Part shown: one piece after another, positions 27,690-36,507 of the stretch
Numbering within the stretch: the stretch's first letter is position 1
Layout: every line of letters starts with the position of its first letter
Source of the DNA: Deltaproteobacteria bacterium UBA5205
GTDB taxonomy: Bacteria > Desulfobacterota > Syntrophorhabdia > Syntrophorhabdales > Syntrophorhabdaceae
Assembly: GCA_002412715.1 (NCBI GenBank)
Contig: DHVP01000032.1
Coordinates: 1-57,004, forward strand
Direction of reading: 5' to 3'
DNA: 57,004 nt
Notes under the pieces: model-generated
The model's input: the letters and a program-made list of their open reading frames with translations, nothing else
Told to the model about the DNA's origin: nothing
Databases searched by the model: none
Position numbers and translations under genes: made by a program

Positions 27690-28766
27690 ATGCAACGAAG
27701 GCTCAAAACCAAAGAACCAGTCAGCGGCGTCTGGAAGGGGTTTGCCGATGACGGCGGACGGCGGATCGGATTTGTTATTCCTGTACTTCTATTTGTTTTC
27801 CTGGCTGTCGGCCTGATTTCCGGTAATGTTGCCCTTTGTGCGACTGCCGCCCGGGCGAGGCTGCAGCACGACCTCTTCTCCGTAAGTTTCGCGAATGAAA
27901 ATCAAGGCTGGGCAAGCGGCCGCTGGGGCACGATTCTTCACACCACCGATGGTGGCAAGGCCTGGACACCTCAGGCCAGCGGTACCGACTACACCCTGGC
28001 GTCCATATTCTTCGTCGACATGAAAAATGGGTGGGCAGTTGGCGACCGCGGGACAATTCTCCACACAAAAGATGGCGGTTTACACTGGGAGAAACAGAAG
28101 AGCCCCGTGTCCTTATTCCTTATGGGCGTTTGTTTTGTAAACGCTCAGCAGGGTTGGGCGGTCGGGGAGAGGACGAATATCCTGCACACCACGGACGGAG
28201 GGAAGACCTGGATCGTTCAGTTTAAAAGCGACGACTACATACTCAAAAGCGTTTCCTTTGCGAACGACCGCACCGGTTGGGCAGCGGGTGAATACGGGCT
28301 CATTTACTACACCGAGAATGGCGGCACCACATGGACCAAACAAGCCGGCGGGGTAAGTTTTTCGGAAGAGACGGGAGACCTTGTCGCGGGTAATATCCTG
28401 TTCAGGATTGTTGCCGTGAATCCCCGGACGGCATGGGCTGTGGGGATAGACGGGCACGTAACGATGACAACGGACGGCGGTGCGAGCTGGCGGCAGGTCG
28501 AAAAGGGTGTTCCGAAGGTGCATCTCTTCAGTATCGCCCGGTCGGACAGTGACATTTTTGTGGTGGGTGGTGATGCATTTCTTCTGACGAGCACGGACGG
28601 CGGCGCTACCTTTAAGAATGCCAAGGCCGAACCGGCGGTGACCTACGGATACATCTACGGCATTACCCCCGTGGGGAAGAACGGTTTCGTTGCAGTTGGA
28701 AAGGGCGGGTGGATCTACCGGTCCGATGACAAAGGCACAACCTGGCACCTCGCTGAACGGAGATAG
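27690..28766 (+). CDS. YCF48-like / BNR-repeat beta-propeller envelope protein
   Basis: I place the start at 27690 (GGAGG 5 bases upstream), giving 358 residues. One hydrophobic segment (about 25-48) acts as a signal peptide or anchor. The rest consists of repeats of the form GWA-x-G-x-x-G-x-I-x-H-T-x-DGG-x-x-W (about six), the pattern of YCF48/photosystem II stability-factor-like propellers. It should sit in the periplasm. YCF48-like proteins in non-photosynthetic bacteria recur next to RND/MMPL, DUF1302 and DUF1329 genes, exactly as here. It is probably an accessory factor of that envelope module, not an enzyme. The next gene begins 13 bases after its stop. Confidence 0.85.
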   Translation: MQRRLKTKEPVSGVWKGFADDGGRRIGFVIPVLLFVFLAVGLISGNVALCATAARARLQHDLFSVSFANENQGWASGRWGTILHTTDGGKAWTPQASGTDYTLASIFFVDMKNGWAVGDRGTILHTKDGGLHWEKQKSPVSLFLMGVCFVNAQQGWAVGERTNILHTTDGGKTWIVQFKSDDYILKSVSFANDRTGWAAGEYGLIYYTENGGTTWTKQAGGVSFSEETGDLVAGNILFRIVAVNPRTAWAVGIDGHVTMTTDGGASWRQVEKGVPKVHLFSIARSDSDIFVVGGDAFLLTSTDGGATFKNAKAEPAVTYGYIYGITPVGKNGFVAVGKGGWIYRSDDKGTTWHLAERR

Positions 28767-28778
28767 GAGAAGCTGCGA

Positions 28779-31214
28779 ATGAAGAAAGAACACGCTATGG
28801 AAAAACCGTCAACGGGAGGAGCAATCGATAAATTTGTATCATTTGTTGTTCGCTTCAGGATTTGGGTTTCCCTCGTTGTCCTTATTGTTACTGTTCTGGT
28901 CTCTCTTGGTACTGCAAGACTCAAGACGGAGGTGATCCTTCAGCATCTCTTTCCGCAGCAGCATCCCTACCTCCAGCTGATGGACAAATTCAGCAAGGTA
29001 TTCGGATCCGGCGGCTCCGGTGTAGCTATCGCGGTCAATGCAAAAAAGGGAGATGTATTCAACGAGAAGACCCTGACCAAAGTGAAGGGCATCACCGATG
29101 AGATTGTCCTCTGGGATGAAGTCTACAGAACACTCACCATGTCCATGGCGACTTACTCTACCAAGGTAGTAAAAACTTTGGCAAAAGGTGAGATCCGCAT
29201 CGAGCCTCTCATGTTTCCCGATGTACCGAAGACCCCGGAAGCCATGGCGGAGCTGAAGAAGAACGTCTTCTCCAATCCCGCATATAGCGGCACACTTGTC
29301 TCCGACGACGGGAGCGCCGCCATGATCCTGACGGAGATGAAGGATAACATCCCCTACGAACAGATGTTCGGGAAGCTCAAAGGTGTGGTTTCGAAATACT
29401 CCGATACCGATACCTCAATCCATATCGTGGGTTTCCCCATGCTTATGGGCTGGATCTACAGCTATAAGGCCCAGATGTATACGGTATTCGGCATCAGCAT
29501 GGTCATGATGCTCATCATTCTCTTTCTGTCTTTCCGAAACCTGATGGGGATGGCCGTTCCCATGATCGCAACCCTTATGTCCACCTTCCTTGGTTTGGGT
29601 TTCATAGGCTGGACGGGGATCAACTTCAGCCCCCTGCTTTATGTTCTTGCATTTCTTGTGGGCGCCCGCATGATCAGCAACGCGGTGCAGATCACCCACC
29701 GCTATATCGAAGAGTTCAACACCAGCGGTGGGGACAGGAATACTGCAACCCGTGTAACGATGCGTGCGATGCTCGTGCCGAATGCGATAGCCGTGGCCAC
29801 AGATGTGGCGGGGTTTCTCGTACTTTTCCTCGCAAAGATCATTCTCATGCAGCAGCTTGCGATCATTATGAGCTTCTGGATGGCAACGATCGCCCTTCAG
29901 GGCCTGCTCGTACCCATCATCTGCAGCTACCTCCCCTTGCGCGCAGGCAAGATCAAGTCCCGTCCGGAAGCGATGGGGGTGATAGCCAGTGTCAGCACGG
30001 CCCTGGCCCGTTTCTCTATCGGTACCGGGAAGTATGTCATCGGCGCGGTTGTTCTTCTCATAGTGGTACTCGGTGCATGGCAGACCGCGGATATCAAGGT
30101 GGGCGACGCCACCCCCGGTTCCCCGGTGCTCTGGCCCAATGATACCTACAACAAGGACCAGGCTCTTATCAACAAGAAGTTCAAGGCATCTTCCGAGAAC
30201 CTGGTGCTCTATTATGAAGGTTCCCGGGAGTCTGTCTATGACCCTGAAGTGCTCGAGACATTTGAAAAATTCTCCCAGTACATGGAGGAGAGGCTGCCCG
30301 ACATCTATAAGACCTCCAACTCGGTTATCGATATGGGTAAGGCACTGAACCTGACTCTTCACGACGGCGATCCGGTGTGGTATCAACTTCCCCGCAATGA
30401 AGAACAGATGACGGGAATCCTCGGATATATCCGCAATACCATCGGAGTTGCGAATTTGAGCCGGTTCATGGACAGCGATATCGAGCGTGCACAGATCACG
30501 TTGTATTTCGCCGATCACACGTCGGATAACGTGGCGCGCATAAAAGACACCATGTATGGATTCTTCAAAGATATCCCCATGAAGACGAAGAACGGCGAAT
30601 TCAAACTGGCCGGCGGACGTATCGGCATGGAAATGGGGCTCAACGACGAGATGAAACGGTCTCATGCGAAGATGGATGCGATTGTCCTCGGTGCAATCTT
30701 CATCATGTGTGTCCTTGCATTCCGCTCCGTCGTTGCCGGGCTGATGCTCGCGGGTCCGCTCCTTCTCGCCAATCTCATCGCCTTCTGGTACATGTCCTCG
30801 ATGAATATAGGACTATCGGTGAATACACTGCCCATCTCCGCCGTCGGAGTGGGCGTGGGAGTCGATTTCGGCATCTATCTGTACAGCAGATGCACGGAGG
30901 AGTATCCCAAAAGCAAAGACTTCCGTGAGACCATCCTGACGGCAGCCAGAACAACCGGGGAGGCGATTGTCTACACGGGGTTGACTATCATACTGCCTGT
31001 CATTACCTGGTACTTCATTTCCGGCCTGAAATTCCAGGCAGAGATGGGTTTCTTCCTTGCCATGATTATGACAACGAACATGATTGCCGCACTGACATTG
31101 CATCCGCTCATGATACTCCTGATAAAACCAAAATTCATGAACAGGAGCAGTATCGCGGCGGAGACAATAACAGAAGCACGTATCGCGGATGAACTGGCAC
31201 CAAGAAACGGGTAG
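28779..31214 (+). CDS. RND-superfamily (MMPL-type) exporter-like membrane protein
   Basis: An 811-residue inner-membrane protein with the RND plan: TM1 (about 28-48), a large periplasmic loop (about 50-220), a TM2-6 block (about 225-385), TM7 (about 410-430), a second periplasmic loop (about 430-620) and TM8-12 (about 625-785). The conserved VGVGVDFGIYLYSR in the second half contains the Asp of the proton pathway. Such MMPL/HpnN-like proteins move lipids or hydrophobic molecules through the envelope. The neighbours (YCF48-like, DUF1302, DUF1329) recur with this family in bacteria that metabolise hydrophobic compounds. The direction of transport and the substrate cannot be read here. It is probably co-transcribed with the YCF48-like gene. 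Confidence 0.88.
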   Translation: MKKEHAMEKPSTGGAIDKFVSFVVRFRIWVSLVVLIVTVLVSLGTARLKTEVILQHLFPQQHPYLQLMDKFSKVFGSGGSGVAIAVNAKKGDVFNEKTLTKVKGITDEIVLWDEVYRTLTMSMATYSTKVVKTLAKGEIRIEPLMFPDVPKTPEAMAELKKNVFSNPAYSGTLVSDDGSAAMILTEMKDNIPYEQMFGKLKGVVSKYSDTDTSIHIVGFPMLMGWIYSYKAQMYTVFGISMVMMLIILFLSFRNLMGMAVPMIATLMSTFLGLGFIGWTGINFSPLLYVLAFLVGARMISNAVQITHRYIEEFNTSGGDRNTATRVTMRAMLVPNAIAVATDVAGFLVLFLAKIILMQQLAIIMSFWMATIALQGLLVPIICSYLPLRAGKIKSRPEAMGVIASVSTALARFSIGTGKYVIGAVVLLIVVLGAWQTADIKVGDATPGSPVLWPNDTYNKDQALINKKFKASSENLVLYYEGSRESVYDPEVLETFEKFSQYMEERLPDIYKTSNSVIDMGKALNLTLHDGDPVWYQLPRNEEQMTGILGYIRNTIGVANLSRFMDSDIERAQITLYFADHTSDNVARIKDTMYGFFKDIPMKTKNGEFKLAGGRIGMEMGLNDEMKRSHAKMDAIVLGAIFIMCVLAFRSVVAGLMLAGPLLLANLIAFWYMSSMNIGLSVNTLPISAVGVGVGVDFGIYLYSRCTEEYPKSKDFRETILTAARTTGEAIVYTGLTIILPVITWYFISGLKFQAEMGFFLAMIMTTNMIAALTLHPLMILLIKPKFMNRSSIAAETITEARIADELAPRNG

Positions 31215-31244
31215 ATACATCTGTCTCAAAAGGGAGGGCAAAAA

Positions 31245-32813
31245 ATGAGAAGTGGTCTTTCATCGATAGGGAATGCGTTGCCGGGAGTTTTTGCAGTGAT
31301 TGTGGTCTTTGCGCTATTTTGCTTCTGCGGTCCCCCGCAGGCGGAGGCGATCGAAACCGATGTACCCGGCCTCAACGTCACGGGTTATCTCAACCAGAGC
31401 GCTTCTTACGCTCTGCACACCGGCAGGCCTGACAACAAGGACGGGTTCAATTCCTTCCTGATGCAGGGTGTGCTCGAGACGCGGTACGAGGCGGCACCGA
31501 ACATGGTCATGTTCAACAGCCTCAAGCTGAATGCGGACTGGGCGTACGGGATCTATTCCGGCAATAACGAGTGGAATGATAAAGGATTCGGCAAGGCCCG
31601 GGACCGCCTTTTCGTGTACAACAAGTTCCGGGATGTAGTGGGCGAGGCCCACATTACGTGGAAACCGAGTGACAGGTGGTACTTGAGGTTCGGCAAACAG
31701 ATCGTGCAGTGGGGGCAAACCGATGGTTTCCTGCTCATGAACCAGATCAACCCTGTCGACTCGCGGCGGGGCATCAGTGATGTGGAGTTTGAAAGCACCA
31801 TCATACCCATCTGGCTGATACGGGCGGAATACAAACCGCCACTCGAGTCGACCTGGCTGCGCGACCTCAATGTACAGTTTATCTTTAATCCAAACGCTGA
31901 TTTTGCAAAAAACGAAACTATCGAACTCGGCGCGGACTACTCGGGTGTCTGGAACCCGTACGTCGAGGCAGTTCCGAACGTTGCGTACCTTGGTCGATAC
32001 AGGGACCAGGTAAGCGAGCCTGATGCCTGGGACCCGCAGGGCCACGCCTTTGGCCTGAAGGTATCCGGGACGGTGGGAGACGCGATGGTCAGTCTCAACG
32101 GGTATTATGGCCGGAGTCATGACGTGGCCAGGTCCGGGGCACTAGGTGCGGATTTGACACCATTTAAGTGGGATCCCGCATGGATGATTCTGCATCCTTA
32201 TTATGACGCGTACTATCCCTATTTCAGGTTTGTAGGCGGTACATTTTCGAAAGATCTGGATTCCCTCAGGGCATCGGCTCTGGGAGGCGTAGCGCCGGTT
32301 CTGCGATTTGAAGGAATGTACGCATTTAACAGTACGTTTTCGACGAACAACAACAATATCGCGCAGTACATGCGGGAACAGGACAACACCTACTGGACGA
32401 GCGACGAGTATCGCTGGATGGTAGGCATGGATTGGAAGGTAAAGATCGATGCCCTGAACCCGAAAGCGTTTTTCATGATATCCCCGCAGTTCTATCATCG
32501 TCATATTGTGGACTTCCCGAAAGAGGGCTATGTAGGTACCCCTACGACCGACATCCAGTACCAGAACACATATACGACAACCCTCATGATAAACACGACT
32601 TACCTGCACAATAAGCTCCAACCCTCCATCTTCTGGCTTCGCAACTGGTCCACGCGGTCGGAGTTTTACAGGCCGCAACTCAGTTATGAATACAGCGATA
32701 AGTGGAAATATACGATTGGAGCCATTATCGTGAGCGGTGAAAAGCTTGCACAGGATATGCAGCCGTTCAACTACAAGGATCACATATACACGACGGTGAG
32801 CTACAAGTTCTAG
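31245..32813 (+). CDS. DUF1302 family outer-membrane-type protein
   Basis: A 522-residue protein with a Sec signal peptide (to about residue 37, ...AEAIE). A beta-rich body follows, with many aromatic-ended alternating strands (WYLRFGKQIVQWGQTDGF, a hallmark of DUF1302). It closes with TTVSYKF, the aromatic C-terminal signature of outer-membrane beta barrels. It is likely an outer-membrane channel or receptor for a hydrophobic molecule. It is followed by DUF1329, with which this family is almost always paired. GGGAGG lies upstream of the ATG. Confidence 0.88.
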   Translation: MRSGLSSIGNALPGVFAVIVVFALFCFCGPPQAEAIETDVPGLNVTGYLNQSASYALHTGRPDNKDGFNSFLMQGVLETRYEAAPNMVMFNSLKLNADWAYGIYSGNNEWNDKGFGKARDRLFVYNKFRDVVGEAHITWKPSDRWYLRFGKQIVQWGQTDGFLLMNQINPVDSRRGISDVEFESTIIPIWLIRAEYKPPLESTWLRDLNVQFIFNPNADFAKNETIELGADYSGVWNPYVEAVPNVAYLGRYRDQVSEPDAWDPQGHAFGLKVSGTVGDAMVSLNGYYGRSHDVARSGALGADLTPFKWDPAWMILHPYYDAYYPYFRFVGGTFSKDLDSLRASALGGVAPVLRFEGMYAFNSTFSTNNNNIAQYMREQDNTYWTSDEYRWMVGMDWKVKIDALNPKAFFMISPQFYHRHIVDFPKEGYVGTPTTDIQYQNTYTTTLMINTTYLHNKLQPSIFWLRNWSTRSEFYRPQLSYEYSDKWKYTIGAIIVSGEKLAQDMQPFNYKDHIYTTVSYKF

Positions 32814-32852
32814 GTATATATGGAAACAAAGAGTAAGAAAAGGAGGTAGTGA

Positions 32853-34307
32853 ATGAAACGTCTCAGAGACTTCACCCTGTTTTGTTTGATATCTTTCATG
32901 GCCCTGTGTTTAATGCCTTTCGTCGCCGGGTCTCAGGATATACCGCATCCTTCCACGTACATACCGAAACTGCAGACTATCGAGCAGCATAAGAAATTTT
33001 ATGACGACCCCAGGCCGTATCTGACGACCTATGGACCGAAACAGGTCGTCCCGCCGGCACTCTACCAGAAGCTCAGCTACAATGTAGAGGAAATGAAGAA
33101 AGAGTGGTCGGCGCTGGTCGGATTCAAGGCCCCCGACGTAGTGGGCAAGATCGCGCCCGAGATTAAACCGGGAAAGTACACGTACAAGGACGTTCAGAAC
33201 AATGCGGCCTTCAAGAAACTCCTGTGGCCGGACCTTTACAACAGGATAAAACCGGGCGGTCCTCCTTTTGTAGGCAGTATCCCGGAGTTCGAGGTCGTCC
33301 CTACGAGGCAGTACTACTGGGCCCTGCCGATCGCCCAGGCAACAAAGGAAAACCAGGGAAAGACGAAACTGGACGGCAAGGGATACCTGGTCCCCGACAG
33401 CTGGATTGCCGGCTATCCTTTTCCGAGACCCTCCGGAAATTTCAAGGCACAGCAGATCATGTACAATGTCGAAAAACGGTATCTGTCTTATGGTCTGGAT
33501 TTCTACCTCATCGGGCGGGTTATCGGATTTAACAAGAATATGAAGATGGACTTTGATGGTCAGTACCAGGTCAGGCACGCCCGTTTGGCGGGAAGGACCC
33601 AGGCGGGGCCGTTAGGCTACCTGGATGATCGTGCAAAGAACAGGGGGGAATCAAAGACGTTTGTGATGGATTTTCCCGCTCCCCGGGATATTGCGGGTAC
33701 CGCACAATCGGCCCTTTATTACGCAGATCCCTCAAAAGCAGACATGCTCATGGTGTATGTGCCCTCGATGAGACGGGTTCGGAAAATGACGTCGACGGAT
33801 ACACAGGACCCGATCATGGGAATGGACCAGATCTACGACGACAATGAAGGATGGATGCAGAAACTGTCGCCTACACGCTATCCCTACAAGTTTGAAGTCG
33901 TCGAAGAGAGGGAGTTTCTTGTTCCGGCTCCAACTCTGGACGGGGCGGAATACATCTCCAAATCCGGAGAATTCCGCAATGTCAAGCTGGAGCGGCGGCC
34001 GCTTTACGTGGTCAAGCTTACCCAGCTGGATCGGAACTATGTTTACAAGTATCGTCTATTCTATATCGATAAGGAAACCTTCAACTATTATCATGTGGAA
34101 AACTACGATTGGAAGGACCGGCTCTACAGAACGTGGGATGGGAACTACTCCTTCTTCCCGGAAATGGGTACGTCAACATGGTCCGGTTCATTCATACTCA
34201 TGGTGGATCATATTGACCAGCATTCGAGTGTTGAGCAGCCATATCAGCTTCCGGCGATATGGGGCAGGCGAGACCTGAGCCTTGAAGGCTACATGGGTGC
34301 GAAATAA
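32853..34307 (+). CDS. DUF1329 family periplasmic protein (LolA/LolB-like)
   Basis: A 484-residue protein with a signal peptide (about 1-27, ...VAGSQD). Family features are DPSKADMLMVYVPSMRRVRKM, the aromatic-rich stretch KLTQLDRNYVYKYRLFYIDKETFNYYH, and a lipoprotein-localisation-like (LolA) half-barrel expected in the second half. DUF1329 is thought to shuttle hydrophobic molecules between the membranes together with DUF1302 and RND partners; this role is inferred from gene association. AAAGGAGG precedes the ATG. It is part of the 27.69-34.8 kb unit. Confidence 0.88.
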   Translation: MKRLRDFTLFCLISFMALCLMPFVAGSQDIPHPSTYIPKLQTIEQHKKFYDDPRPYLTTYGPKQVVPPALYQKLSYNVEEMKKEWSALVGFKAPDVVGKIAPEIKPGKYTYKDVQNNAAFKKLLWPDLYNRIKPGGPPFVGSIPEFEVVPTRQYYWALPIAQATKENQGKTKLDGKGYLVPDSWIAGYPFPRPSGNFKAQQIMYNVEKRYLSYGLDFYLIGRVIGFNKNMKMDFDGQYQVRHARLAGRTQAGPLGYLDDRAKNRGESKTFVMDFPAPRDIAGTAQSALYYADPSKADMLMVYVPSMRRVRKMTSTDTQDPIMGMDQIYDDNEGWMQKLSPTRYPYKFEVVEEREFLVPAPTLDGAEYISKSGEFRNVKLERRPLYVVKLTQLDRNYVYKYRLFYIDKETFNYYHVENYDWKDRLYRTWDGNYSFFPEMGTSTWSGSFILMVDHIDQHSSVEQPYQLPAIWGRRDLSLEGYMGAK

Positions 34308-34327
34308 CGGCAAAGGAAGAGGTGACC

Positions 34328-34801
34328 GTGTATCCGAATGAGATCGAAAAAGGCTTGCGCCCGGGGAAAGTGGCCCAGGTAGGTTTTGTCGTGGGCAATC
34401 TTTCCGAGTCTGTGAAAAAGTACGAGGAAGGCATTGGTATAGGCCCCTTCACAGTGTTCCGCTTCAGGCCTGAAAAAAGCTTTGTCGATGGACGCGAATC
34501 GCCTATCGACCTCATGATCGGTACGGCCCAGTTGACCCCGGAACTGTCCATAGAATTGATTGAGGTTGTAAGCGGCGAGACGTATCACAAGAAGTTCCTG
34601 GAGGACCATGGAGAGGGAATCCAGCACCTTGGCTGTATAACCGACGACTACGACGGCGTTTTGGAGAGAGCCCGAAAACTGAACATTGCCGTGTTAATGA
34701 GCGCAGAGACGGACGTGCCCGGCATGGGGCACGTCCGTGCCGCTTATCTCGATACGCTCCCGTTTATGGGAACTCTCCTTGAGGTGATTGAAGTGAACTG
34801 A
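34328..34801 (+). CDS. Single VOC-domain protein (methylmalonyl-CoA epimerase/glyoxalase-like)
   Basis: I choose the GTG at 34328 because GGAAGAGG lies 6-8 bases upstream; another in-frame GTG six bases earlier overlaps that site. The product of about 157 residues has one VOC fold: VAQVGFVVGNLSESVKKYEEG at the start, IELIEVVSG in the middle, GIQHLGCITDDYD, and LLEVIEVN at the end, with metal-ligand-type His and Glu positions. It resembles the Glyoxalase_4 group that includes methylmalonyl-CoA epimerases. It closes the envelope-module unit. A second VOC gene opens the region at 26.5 kb, so the pathway may need two such enzymes. Confidence 0.8.
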   Translation: MYPNEIEKGLRPGKVAQVGFVVGNLSESVKKYEEGIGIGPFTVFRFRPEKSFVDGRESPIDLMIGTAQLTPELSIELIEVVSGETYHKKFLEDHGEGIQHLGCITDDYDGVLERARKLNIAVLMSAETDVPGMGHVRAAYLDTLPFMGTLLEVIEVN

Positions 34802-34824
34802 TCCAGGCCGGGCCGTGGCATGCC

Positions 34825-34854
34825 TGCGGGCGGTTTTACGGCAGGCGGCCCGCA
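34825..34854 (+). terminator. Possible stem-loop after the envelope-module unit
   Basis: TGCGGGC (34825-34831) and GCCCGCA (34848-34854) are perfect 7-base arms with a 16-base loop. An alternative stem GCCTGC/GCAGGC overlaps the left arm. There is no T-run afterwards, so an intrinsic terminator is uncertain. It sits 24 bases after the VOC stop codon and about 200 bases before the LuxR-type gene. Confidence 0.3.
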
Positions 34855-35051
34855 CAGATGGAAGAAGGTACGACCCTCGGTCCGCCTCTGGCGCCTGCCG
34901 GGGGTTAGTCCATCTGGAGTAATTGACACAAGAGCATGAGTGTGGTTTAAATTTATTTTTACTCGTTTGATGAGTTGCAGGGTCTTTGGATCTTTGTTAA
35001 AATGTGTGAGTAGCGCAGAAGGTCGGAAAGGCCCAAAAAAGGGGTGGGAAA

Positions 35052-36161
35052 ATGGGAATGGCTTCGAAGGATCTTCAGGATATCGTTGAGATCGGACGTA
35101 TTGCCCTGGAATGTGACGGTCTTGTCGAAATCAGGCGAGAGGTTTTGAAGTGCCTGAAGTCGGCGTTTGGCATAGAGAAAAGCAACTTCTGGATGTTTCG
35201 ACAGTATCCCTACCCCCACATTGATCTGAACGACGTGGTCTACGATGATATTGAAGATGAGTTTATCACTCGCTATGTGCGGTATTACCGCAAGATGGAT
35301 CCATATAACAGGGTTATCGGTGCGAACAGAAGCGTATGCTCGTTGAACTCTGAGGAGTTGAAAGGTTTTACGAAGGGGGAGTATTACAACGATTTCCTGT
35401 CGCCTCAGAAGATTCACCATCAGCTCTCCGTGTGTTTATGGGCTCACGGCAAATTGCTTGCTGTTCTGGGGATGTATCGTCCAAAATGTTCCCGGCCTTT
35501 TTCGGCACGTGAACACAGCAAAGCCCAGGCGATGGCCAAGTATGTGAGCGCGGGTCTCGAGCGGGCGATCCTCAACCAGAAGGTAAGAAAAGTGGAAGAT
35601 GTGATCAATGCCGTTTGCCCTGATCTGCCCTACAACTGGGTGATAGTCCTGGACGAGTGTCTGGAGCCGATCTACGCAAGCGGCGAAGCCCTGAAAGCAT
35701 TATTGGGAGGAGAAGCGCAGGCGGCACAGGAGACAGGTGCGTATTTCCCTTTGCCGGAAGCGCTGAGAGCAAAGTGCAGGGAATTCTCAGAGGCTGCCAG
35801 GAAGTCGACCGACCCTATGAGCCAGGCGGTTATCACGTGTGATAATGGTGTATGCGGCCAGGGGATTTCGGCCAACATACGATCCGTGAGATCTTCGGAG
35901 GATTCCCGGTTGTTGTTTATTGTCGTTGGGGACGCAAGGGCGAAATCATCGGAAGCTCTGAAGAAGTCCGGTCTCAGCCGCCGGGAGATGGAGATCGCCG
36001 GTCTGATCTGTGATGGATTGAAGAACAGGGAAATTGGTGAAAAACTGTTTATCAGCGAATATACCGTCGAAAACCACCTCAGGTCCATTTATCAAAAGAT
36101 GGACGTGTCAAACCGCACGAGCCTTGTAAACAGGATTACCTTCGCGAGAAACGAGCGGTAA
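35052..36161 (+). CDS. LuxR-family transcriptional regulator
   Basis: A 369-residue protein. Residues about 1-170 form a GAF-like or autoinducer-domain-like sensor without a recognisable cofactor motif (FWMFRQYPYPHIDLND; KMDPYNRVIG). A second, PAS-like part follows at about 185-290. The C-terminus is a LuxR/FixJ helix-turn-helix (about 303-362: LSRREMEIAGLICDGLKNREIGEKL, ISEYTVENHLRSIYQKM). It lies between the envelope module and the dehydrogenase operon. The three copies of the 21-base motif lie upstream of these units, so it is the best candidate for the shared regulator. There is no receiver domain, so it probably responds to a small ligand directly. Confidence 0.88.
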   Translation: MGMASKDLQDIVEIGRIALECDGLVEIRREVLKCLKSAFGIEKSNFWMFRQYPYPHIDLNDVVYDDIEDEFITRYVRYYRKMDPYNRVIGANRSVCSLNSEELKGFTKGEYYNDFLSPQKIHHQLSVCLWAHGKLLAVLGMYRPKCSRPFSAREHSKAQAMAKYVSAGLERAILNQKVRKVEDVINAVCPDLPYNWVIVLDECLEPIYASGEALKALLGGEAQAAQETGAYFPLPEALRAKCREFSEAARKSTDPMSQAVITCDNGVCGQGISANIRSVRSSEDSRLLFIVVGDARAKSSEALKKSGLSRREMEIAGLICDGLKNREIGEKLFISEYTVENHLRSIYQKMDVSNRTSLVNRITFARNER

Positions 36162-36287
36162 AGTCGCCGTTGTACATATATTACCCATCCATCCGCTCAC
36201 GCGTAACACGCAATCATTATTTTTCAATCTGATCTAAGTCTAGGCAATGCCTGCGCTTGTTTTGCGCCGAATTGAGAAAGCCGCAAA

Positions 36288-36308
36288 ATGACGGATTCCT
36301 GCTATTGA
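36288..36308 (+). promoter_or_regulatory. Shared 21-base operator-like motif, copy 3 (17/21)
   Basis: Starts ATGACGGATTC and ends CTGCTATTGA. It differs from the two identical copies at four positions and keeps the outer TGACGG and TATTGA blocks. It lies about 200 bases before the E1alpha gene, in a 346-base gap (36162-36507) that holds no other gene I can support. Confidence 0.5.
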
Positions 36309-36507
36309 ATGAGTTTATCGAATATACGAATATTACTTCCATGAGGTTCGGAAAGCTCGATAAACGGCGCATTTCCATGAACGGTCGCCGCAGAAAAGGG
36401 GCGCCGATGAATAGGCGCAGCGGCGTGAAGCGCGCGTCGGTACCTTGATGAACGCTACTATAAGGTTGATAGCACAGATCGAATAAATGGCGAGGAGGAG
36501 ATGAAGC

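Noticed and set aside
29415..30665. Long open frame (416 codons) on the minus strand
   Set aside because: It lies wholly inside the RND gene in antisense, is unusually rich in His and Arg, and lacks a ribosome site; it is a shadow of the real frame.
36257..36448. Small open frame (63 codons) before the E1alpha gene
   Set aside because: No ribosome site, Arg/Lys-rich composition, and it overlaps the putative operator region.
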